DNA of 64,000 bases from Enoplosus armatus (Eukaryota > Chordata > Actinopteri > Centrarchiformes > Enoplosidae). Below the pieces are notes generated by a model, which was not told the DNA's origin, did no database searches, and saw only the letters and a list, made by a program, of their open reading frames with translations. The position numbers and the translations under genes are program-made. The DNA lies in assembly GCF_043641665.1 (NCBI RefSeq), contig NC_092183.1, positions 26,861,722 to 26,925,721 on the forward strand. Reading direction: 5' to 3'. This document shows, one piece after another, positions 59,112 to 64,000 of this stretch (positions are counted from its first letter, which is position 1; each line of letters starts with the position of its first letter).

Positions 59112-60751
59112 TACCAGAGGTGTGTGTGTGTGTACCTCAGTCTCACGGAGGCGTCTCCGCAGGCTGTCACTGGAGTCCTCCTTGTTCTGTAGCCTCTCCA
59201 GGTCTCGCTCCACGCGCTCTTTGGCCATTCTCATACTCTGAAGGAGGTCTGTAGCCTCAGCACTGGCCTTTAACGACTAAAATCAAAAAGTATATGTTCG
59301 CACTTGTTATTTACACACACTTGAATGTAACAGAAAGTCTATATTAATCTCTAATTTACAAAACCTCATGTCCAAACCGATACAACATGCCACTGTAGAC
59401 TGTTGATTAACAACTACATCAATGAAAAGAATTGAGTCAAAATAAAAAGCATCTGAACACGTCGCAGTATAATAATTGTGTATAATTAAATACATGAATA
59501 AATGAATCAGTTATATATGCAGCTGCTTTGCCTGCTCAGTATTCCAAGCAACACTGGTGACACTAGGTTACAATATAATATAAAGCCACAAAGGAATCAT
59601 TGACATCCTTTTAAAAACAACTTCTGTATATTGCTAATATGAAATCCTTCAACTTCACTGAGTCATTTTAAGAGAGACAGTCCTACCCTGCTGATTATTT
59701 CATGAACTAGCTTGCACCGAGTCAGAAGTAGACCTATCCCAAATGTGGGCTCAGTCAGCCTTGAATATCAGCAGCAACAACCTCATGTGCTCTTGGCAGA
59801 ACGGATGGTACTTTTAAATATTCATTTCTAGGAAAAGACAATTAGGATGAAATTATCTTTACTAATGAGGCAAAACTGTTTGATTGCTGATAATTAAGCA
59901 GTAACTCCAGTTTGAGAAGACAGCTTAAATGCTCTCGGGCCATAAACCAAATCTGACTGTAGGCCGCAGTTTAAGAGAGAGAGAGCGAGAGAAAGAAGGA
60001 GGTCAGGGAGGGTAAAGAAGGAGTTTATACAATCTTCTGAAAGTGTAAAATGATGTTACATCTCTTGCATTTGGGAATGCACGCTCACATAAATTATTCA
60101 TTCATCTTCCCAACAAAAATATCCTACCTTGCCGAGCTTCTCTTGAAGATCTTGGATCTTTATCTGCTGCTCGGCACTGGTCTAAAAAAGAAAAACATCG
60201 TTATGATGTGTAAAGATTGATCCTTTGTTGTTAAAGTCACTTGAACTTATCAGTGTCCTTATCTAGACATATTTTCTTTTGCAGTTCTCTCCAATCACAG
60301 AATCTCATTTCAGTAAAATGAACTTCATAAACTACCTTCTCCAACTTGGTCATCAGGTCATCTGCTTCTGCTTTGCCTTGCTCTTTGGCCTGTGAAGACA
60401 CGGGAAACTCTGAGATCCCTCCCGGTGATGATCATGGCAAGTAGACAGTAAGGTAGAACCTCATAATGACTACAAGTCAGTTAAATGTGATATGTGTTAT
60501 ACATTGTGTTACACTCCAATACAGAATATGAGCAGTATGTAACGTTCGGGATCATTGACAGCTTTAGTTACGGTGTAGACCTTCTGCATCCGATGCTGGT
60601 AGTCGGCAGTCTTCCTCTTCAGTTCCTCGCTGCTCTGCCGAGACTCTTTCAGCTCAGCCTCGTACAGGTCGCTACGGCGACGAGCAGCAGACAGGTCCTC
60701 CTCCAGTTGTCTGATGGAAACTCGCATCTCCTCCAGCTGGGCATGATATTC
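35077..60751 (-). CDS. cit: cit, citron Rho-interacting serine/threonine kinase (3' two-thirds; kinase domain outside window)
   Basis: Thirty-five minus-strand exons, 5' to 3': 60581-60751, 60336-60389, 60128-60181, 59136-59276, 57374-57499, 56561-56656, 56229-56345, 55906-56015, 55106-55280, 54307-54504, 54136-54189, 51158-51355, 48591-48784, 47854-47989, 47660-47764, 47282-47422, 46826-46933, 46356-46599, 46108-46266, 44286-44456, 43639-43819, 42950-43038, 42763-42867, 42252-42421, 40031-40111, 39346-39481, 38921-39060, 38746-38838, 38143-38251, 37733-37861, 37422-37502, 37261-37339, 36986-37159, 36407-36695, 35077-35100. They sum to 4632 nt, 1543 residues, with every phase matching. Order: coiled coil, C1, PH, CNH, basic tail, PDZ ligand. 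Citron kinase organises the midbody with RhoA, anillin and KIF14 in cytokinesis; a kinase-less form scaffolds PSD-95 at synapses (family knowledge). Confidence 0.95.
35101..36406 (-). other. cit: Last cit intron
   Basis: A 1.3-kb intron with a short (TTTTA)n run near 35611-35634. No other exon or recognised repeat. Confidence 0.65.
36407..36695 (-). CDS. cit: cit exon: basic Ser/Pro C-terminal tail
   Basis: Encodes [57 protein letters not shown] and ERSPGRFGD, ending [10 protein letters not shown]. Repeated R/K-S-P motifs are likely proline-directed kinase sites. Close to the mammalian citron tail. Donor AAG/GTAGGG. Confidence 0.94.
36986..40111 (-). CDS. cit: cit exons encoding the CNH (citron homology) domain
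   Basis: Nine exons from [20 protein letters not shown] through [112 protein letters not shown] and [20 protein letters not shown] to [15 protein letters not shown] is a beta-propeller-like protein-interaction module; in citron it is reported to bind KIF14 and other partners (family knowledge). The last exon of the group ends at donor GG/GTCAGC (36985), which is weak and is the least certain boundary. Introns 38252-38745 and 39482-40030 hold nothing but the hAT-like MITE in the latter. Confidence 0.94.
39642..39930. mobile_element. hAT-type MITE
   Basis: Terminal inverted repeats CAGTGGTTCCCAA (from 39650) and TTGGGAACCACTG (to 39922) enclose 273 bp. TCTAAAT flanks both sides (39642-39648, 39924-39930), fitting the 8-bp nTCTAnAn targets of Charlie-like hATs. 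No transposase frame. Lies in a cit CNH intron. Confidence 0.85.
40265..40340. repeat. Fragment of a common teleost repeat
   Basis: GAGGTGGGACCAAGTCACAAG followed by CACAAGTAGAAAGTGAGTC matches a word pattern I know from many fish introns; ends not defined. Confidence 0.4.
41233..41266. repeat. (ATC)n microsatellite
   Basis: Eleven uninterrupted ATC units in a cit intron. Confidence 0.95.
41584..41604. repeat. Poly(G) run of 21
   Basis: Uninterrupted G run in the same intron; poly(C) in the cit pre-mRNA. Length error-prone. Confidence 0.9.
41988..42040. repeat. (GA)n microsatellite
   Basis: Purine run with a single GGG interruption; CT-rich in cit sense. Confidence 0.93.
42252..43819 (-). 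CDS. cit: cit exons encoding the PH domain
   Basis: Exons 43639-43819 (second half), 42950-43038, 42763-42867 and 42252-42421. Landmarks: [80 protein letters not shown] and [20 protein letters not shown]. The final Trp of the PH helix is present. The exon group lies 3' to C1 as in all citrons. The acceptor of exon 42950-43038 is a (UG)n tract. Confidence 0.94.
43639..44456 (-). CDS. cit: cit exons encoding the C1 zinc finger
   Basis: Exons 44286-44456 and 43639-43819. The zinc pattern is H-x12-C-x2-C-x12-C-x2-C-x4-H-x2-C-x7-C, from [19 protein letters not shown] to [12 protein letters not shown], a full set of C1 ligands. The first exon has an Arg/Glu run (RDRERERER) between RRLKD and [10 protein letters not shown], where the human protein goes straight from RRLKER to MHHNIPHRF (from memory). 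The insert is encoded by a GA microsatellite. Introns 43820-44285 and 43039-43638 contain only short simple repeats. Confidence 0.93.
44457..46107 (-). other. cit: cit intron upstream of the C1 exons
   Basis: A 1.65-kb intron containing one intact MITE (44950-45367). No other feature recognised. Confidence 0.65.
44950..45367. mobile_element. 418-bp MITE with 20-bp terminal inverted repeats
   Basis: The left end (44950-44969) and right end (45348-45367) are inverted copies with one mismatch, sharing GAGTGCTGCAGG. A TA dinucleotide borders each GAGTGCTG, compatible with Tc1/mariner-type TA targets. No coding frame. I recall similar sequence in other percomorph fish. Confidence 0.8.
46108..46266 (-). 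CDS. cit: cit exon: linker between coiled coil and C1
   Basis: Encodes [40 protein letters not shown] and RRKETATPE. Conserved SPEHQ and RRKE motifs match mammalian citron; Ser/Thr-Pro sites suggest phosphorylation. Phase 1 at both ends. Confidence 0.92.
46356..46599 (-). CDS. cit: cit exon with expanded Ala-Gln/Gly-Gln repeat
   Basis: Begins [14 protein letters not shown], continues with about six AQ and then GQ dipeptides (encoded by a CTGGGC-type hexamer, 46502-46555), a Pro-rich stretch, and then the conserved [20 protein letters not shown] and [19 protein letters not shown]. In human, GLFSRRKED is an optional segment before VPLQY (from memory). Here both are in one exon, with an in-frame candidate internal acceptor CCAG at 46477-46480 that would skip the repeat. 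Confidence 0.9.
46826..60751 (-). CDS. cit: cit exons encoding the long coiled coil
   Basis: Seventeen exons from [20 protein letters not shown] (60751) to [20 protein letters not shown] (46826) form an almost unbroken heptad-repeat rod, with landmarks [117 protein letters not shown] and [20 protein letters not shown]. The rod dimerises citron and includes the Rho/Rac-binding and KIF14/anillin-interaction regions (family knowledge). Most exons are phase 0 and multiples of three, so many could be skipped in frame. Confidence 0.94.
47230..47273. repeat. (TG)n next to a cit donor
   Basis: On the cit transcript this is (CA)n starting about 8 nt into the intron after exon 47282-47422. Confidence 0.95.
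48541..48582. repeat. (TG)n next to a cit donor
   Basis: (CA)n in cit sense, beginning about 8 nt after the weak donor GTTACG of exon 48591-48784. Confidence 0.95.
48890..49390. mobile_element. Abundant teleost non-autonomous repeat
   Basis: AGTAGAAGTATTCAGACCC, CAAAAGTAAAAGTCC, AGTAACTAGTAACTATAG, AAAAGTGCAATGCTTC and TACTGTACTTAGGTACA are words of a very common fish repeat dominated by AAGTA/TACTT. Class not assigned. Confidence 0.6.
50533..50655 (+). mobile_element. tRNA-derived SINE remnant
   Basis: CTCAGTGGTAAGCACTGTGG is A-box-like, GTTCGATT is B-box-like, and the tail GACAGAGGATGAACGGATG resembles fish SINE 3' parts. Degenerate. Confidence 0.4.
51356..54135 (-). other. cit: cit intron (2.8 kb)
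   Basis: No gene seen. It includes a teleost repeat fragment at about 52795-53115 and otherwise unique AT-rich sequence. Confidence 0.6.
52795..53115 (+). repeat. Teleost interspersed repeat fragment
   Basis: TTGTCAAGATATGTTCCTCC, CCAAAGTG and ACGGACAGACCAACATCGC follow the order of a repeat common in fish introns (GTTGAGATATTTCAGTCTGG..GACCGACCGACATTGC). Ends and class are unknown. Confidence 0.45.
55506..55516 (+). promoter_or_regulatory. YY1 consensus motif in a cit intron
   Basis: AAGATGGCGGC is a perfect YY1 site in a short CpG-rich patch between exons 55906-56015 and 55106-55280. YY1 sites often mark TATA-less starts, but this orientation is antisense to cit. Confidence 0.3.
56658..56677. 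repeat. (CA)n forming the pyrimidine tract of a cit acceptor
   Basis: In cit sense, (UG)n ends directly in the acceptor TAG of exon 56561-56656. Confidence 0.93.
57503..57548. repeat. (CA)n adjoining a cit acceptor
   Basis: In cit sense, (UG)n with a short GCGCGC segment ends in GTGTGCAG, the acceptor of exon 57374-57499. Confidence 0.95.
59077..59133. repeat. (TG)n pair next to a cit donor
   Basis: TG runs at 59077-59110 and 59120-59133. In cit sense the donor of exon 59136-59276 reads GTACACACACA, running directly into the repeat. Confidence 0.94.
59277..60127 (-). other. cit: cit intron (0.85 kb)
   Basis: AT-rich intron between exons 60128-60181 and 59136-59276, with a short GA run near 59975-59990; nothing else seen. 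Confidence 0.6.
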
Positions 60752-63700
60752 CTGCACAAAGAAACCATAGAAACCTCCGGATAAGAGAGGAGAGGAGGAG
60801 GAGAGGAGAGGACAGGAGAGGAGGAGAGGAGAGGAGAGGAGAGGAGAGGAGAGGAGATGAGAGGACAGGAGAGGAGAGGAGGAGGAGAGGAGAGGAGATG
60901 AGAGGACAGGAGAGGAGAGGAGAGGACAGGAGAGGACAGGAGAGGAGATTAGAGGAGATGAGAGGACAGGAGAGGAGAGGAGAGGAGGAGGAGAGGACAG
61001 GAGAGGAGATGAGAGGACAGGAGAGGAGATGAGAGGAGAGGAGAGGAGAGGAGGAGAGGAGAGGAGAGGACAGGAGAGGAGATGAGAGGACAGGAGAGGA
61101 GATGAGAGGACAGGACAGGAGAGGAGAGGAGAGGAGAGGACAGGAGAGGAGAGGAGAGGAGAGGAGAGGAGATGAGAGGACAGGAGAGGAGAGGAGAGGA
61201 GAGGAGGAGAGGAGAGGAGAGGAGGAGAGGAGATGAGATGAGAGGACAGGAGAGGAGAGGAGAGGAGAGGAGAGGAGAGGAGAGGAGGAGGAGAGGAGAG
61301 GAGATGAGGAGGAGAGGAGAGGAGATGAGAGGACAGGAGAGGAGAGGAGAGGAGAGGAGAGGAGAGGAGATGAGAGGACAGGAGAGGAGAGGAGGAGGAG
61401 AGGAGGAGGAGAGGAGAGGAGAGGAGGAGGAGAGGAGAGGAGATGAGAGGACAGGAGAGGAGAGGAGGAGGAGAGGAGAGGAGATGAGAGGAGAGGAGAG
61501 GAGAGGAGAGGAGGAGGAGAGGAGGAGGAGAGGAGAGGAGAGGAGGAGGAGAGGAGAGGAGATGAGAGGACAGGAGAGGAGAGGAGATGAGAGGAGAGGA
61601 GAGGAGAGGAGGAGGAGAGGAGAGGAGATGAGAGGACAGGAGAGGAGAGGAGGAGAGGAGAGGAGATGAGAGGAGAGGAGAGGAGGAGAGGAGAGGAGAT
61701 GAGAGGAGAGGAGAGGAGGAGAGGAGATGAGAGGACAGGAGAGGAGAGGAGAGGAGAGGAGAGGAGAGGAGGAGGAGATGAGAGGACAGGAGAGGAGAGG
61801 AGGAGGAGAGGAGGAGGAGAGGAGATGAGAGGACAGGAGAGGAGAGGAGAGGAGGAGAGGAGAGGAGAGGAGAGGAGAGGAGGAGGAGAGGAGAGGAGAT
61901 GAGAGGACAGGAGAGGAGAGGAGGAGGAGAGGAGAGGAGATGAGAGGAGAGGAGAGGAGAGGAGGAGGAGAGGAGAGGAGATGAGAGGAGAGGAGAGGAG
62001 GAGAGGAGAGGAGATGAGAGGAGAGGAGAGGAGGAGAGGAGATGAGAGGACAGGAGAGGAGATGAGAGGAGAGGAGAGGAGAGGAGGAGGAGAGGAGGAG
62101 GAGAGGAGAGGAGATGAGAGGACAGGAGAGGAGAGGAGGAGGAGAGGAGAGGAGATGAGAGGAGAGGAGAGGAGGAGAGGAGAGGAGATGAGAGGAGAGG
62201 AGAGGAGGACAGGAGATGAGAGGACAGGAGAGGAGAGGAGAGGAGGAGGAGAGGAGGAGAGGAGAGGAGAGGAGGAGAGGAGAGGAGATGAGAGGACAGG
62301 AGAGGAGAGGAGAGGAGGAGGAGAGGAGAGGAGAGGAGATGAGAGGAGAGGAGAGGAGAGGAGAGGAGAGGAGAGGAGGAGAGGAGAGGAGATGAGAGGA
62401 CAGGAGAGGAGAGGAGGAGGAGAGGAGAGGAGGAGGAGAGGAGAGGAGATGAGAGGACAGGAGAGGAGAGGAGGAGGAGAGGAGAGGAGAGGAGATGAGA
62501 GGAGAGGAGAGGAGAGGAGGAGGAGAGGAGGAGAGGAGAGGAGAGGAGGAGAGGAGAGGAGATGAGAGGACAGGAGAGGAGAGGAGAGGAGGAGGAGAGG
62601 AGAGGAGAGGAGATGAGAGGAGAGGAGAGGAGAGGAGAGGAGAGGAGGAGAGGAGAGGAGATGAGAGGACAGGAGAGGAGAGGAGGAGGAGAGGAGAGGA
62701 GATGAGAGGAGAGGAGAGGAGAGGAGGAGAGAGGAGAGGAGAGGAGGAGAGGAGAGGAGATGAGAGGACAGGAGAGGAGATGAGAGGAGAGGAGAGGAGA
62801 GGAGGAGAGAGGAGAGGAGAGGAGGAGAGGAGAGGAGATGAGAGGACAGGAGATGAGAGGAGAGGAGATGAGAGGAGAGGAGATGAGAGGACAGGAGAGG
62901 AGATGAGAGGAGAGGAGAGGAGAGGAGAGGAGATGAGAGGAGAGGAGAGGAGATGAGAGGAGAGGAGAGGAGAGGACAGGAGATGAGAGGAGAGGAGATG
63001 AGAGGAGAGGAGATGAGAGGACAGGAGAGGAGAGGAGAGGAGAGGAGAGGAGAGGAGAGGAGGAGAGGAGAGGAGATGAGAGGACAGGAGATGAGAGGAG
63101 AGGAGATGAGAGGAGAGGAGATGAGAGGACAGGAGAGGAGATGAGAGGAGAGGAGAGGAGAGGAGAGGAGATGAGAGGAGAGGAGAGGAGATGAGAGGAG
63201 AGGAGAGGAGAGGACAGGAGATGAGAGGAGAGGAGATGAGAGGAGAGGAGATGAGAGGACAGGAGAGGAGATGAGAGGAGAGGAGAGGAGAGGAGAGGAG
63301 AGGAGAGGAGATGAGAGGACAGGAGAGGAGAGGAGGAGAGCAATATGATGAAAATAATAATAATTACACTTAGTGGAGCACTCTGCCAAAAAGTGAACGG
63401 AATGGAAGACGGTCTTTTCAAATTCTGGCTACTTGTGAGCACTTTAGCCAGTTAACAGGACTGTATTTGTTTAGCAGCCATTAAGGGTGCCCTTCTACCA
63501 GTGCAGCAAATTTGGGGAAAAATTGGCAGAGTGATTACTGCATGTCTGAGGTGGAAAAGAGCTCTCCATCAGCGCCAGTGTTGTCTGGCCTGAACCTGTT
63601 TGAAGAAAATGTTCTTGTTAGAAGCCACTGCATCATTGATAAGAACAAACTCATTCATAAGAGATGTATTTTAGCTACGCTGCGAGCACAGTAGCACGTT

Positions 63701-64000
63701 GTAACTGAACAGAATGGATGAAAGCCATTACACGTCATATGTTTTGGTAGTCAGGCGAGTACACAGACACTTCAAATATGGCAGCAGGTGTAACCACAGT
63801 GATGGTATATAAAGTCGATGAACAGAGACAGGAACGTGGGGAGGGGAAAATTCTGATCAGCCAGAGTCACTTAATGCACATGCCTGTTTAATAGTAATTA
63901 GTCACAGCCTAACGGATCTCATTTCAACCTCCTCATCAGCTCACAGGGCACATCGGCCTGTCTGTCAGGCTAATCAAAAGCAGCATCCTTCTGCATCCAG
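60752..64000 (-). other. cit: cit intron upstream of exon 60581-60751 (continues past window)
   Basis: Holds the GGAGA satellite and, from 63341 to 64000, unique sequence in which I find no citron exon on the minus strand. The next upstream exon must lie beyond 64000. Confidence 0.75.
60784..63340. repeat. 2.56-kb GGAGA-based purine/pyrimidine satellite
   Basis: Nearly pure purine on the plus strand. The basic unit is GGAGA, with GGACA variants, GGAGATGAGA spacers and extra GGA triplets. The only pyrimidines are the T of GATGAG and the C of GGACAGG. In cit sense it is a CTCTCC tract ending about 32 nt before the 3' splice site of exon 60581-60751. Because the CT strand cannot easily form stops, it is open in more than one frame for over 2.5 kb; those frames are not genes. 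Confidence 0.98.

Larger units (their letters stand above)
57500..59135 (-). other. cit: cit intron (1.6 kb)
   Basis: Flanked at both ends by CA/TG repeats; the interior is AT-rich and nothing else was recognised. Confidence 0.6.

Noticed and set aside
36407..60751. Assignment to a ROCK or MRCK kinase
   Set aside because: C1-PH-CNH order overlaps with MRCK, but the coiled-coil sequence, the SPGR tail and the QSSV end are specific to citron.
61172..63144. Plus-strand frames of RRGEE repeats
   Set aside because: Same satellite read on the purine strand; starts come from the GATGAG spacers, with no gene structure.
60784..63340. CRISPR-like array
   Set aside because: No unique spacers; this is a simple-sequence minisatellite in a vertebrate intron.
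60509..63442. Very long minus-strand open frames (over 900 codons) of LLSSP repeats
   Set aside because: They are translations of the GGAGA/TCTCC satellite, which lacks stops by composition; only the last part (60581-60751) is a real cit exon.
63341..64000. Search for the next upstream cit exon
   Set aside because: No minus-strand frame with coiled-coil character and splice sites found; short open frames here are unrelated to citron.

Overview
The window is vertebrate nuclear DNA, almost certainly from a ray-finned (teleost) fish. It holds parts of three multi-exon genes with GT-AG introns, dense (CA)n, (GT)n and (CT)n microsatellites, and repeats I recognise from teleosts (a Tc1-like relic, hAT-like and other short terminal-inverted-repeat elements, tRNA-like SINE remnants). 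I saw no prokaryotic operons, CRISPR array, rRNA gene or intact tRNA gene. Gene names rest on reading the spliced exons against protein families I know; no database search was run.

Layout: (1) 1-5172 (+) is the 3' half of a CUT-class homeobox gene, best called cux2. It encodes CUT repeat 2, CUT repeat 3, the homeodomain (WFHN, His50) and the C-terminal tail, followed by a long 3'UTR to about 7.15 kb. (2) 8.6-33.75 kb (+) is a complete mtmr3 gene: CpG-rich CRE-containing promoter, non-coding first exon(s), an initiator ATG that is the last codon of its exon, PH-GRAM domain, myotubularin phosphatase with the CSDGWDR signature, a long acidic linker, a coiled coil, a C-terminal FYVE finger and a 3'UTR of about 5 kb. 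My exon set gives an uninterrupted 1238-residue protein. (3) 33.8 kb to beyond the right edge (-) is the 3' two-thirds of cit (citron Rho-interacting kinase): 35 coding exons for 1543 residues covering the coiled coil, C1, PH and CNH domains, the basic Ser/Pro tail and a 24-nt last coding exon ending in the PDZ ligand QSSV. The kinase domain lies outside the window. mtmr3 and cit converge, with predicted poly(A) signals only about 130 bp apart.

The three proteins do not form a pathway: neuronal transcription factor, 3-phosphoinositide phosphatase, and cytokinesis/synapse scaffold. Their adjacency is a linkage block; in human (from memory) CUX2 and CIT are both on 12q24 while MTMR3 is on 22q12.

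The most unusual sequence is non-coding. A purine/pyrimidine tract of about 2.56 kb built on GGAGA lies in a cit intron and ends about 30 nt from a 3' splice site. Six cit splice sites abut or sit in (CA)n/(UG)n runs. A 123-bp, nearly identical inverted-repeat pair flanks the mtmr3 catalytic exons. The cux2 homeodomain intron appears to use a GC donor followed by three half-sites in DR3 spacing. A 778-bp MITE sits in the mtmr3 3'UTR, and two cit coding exons carry expanded simple repeats. I found no evidence of a novel multi-gene system.
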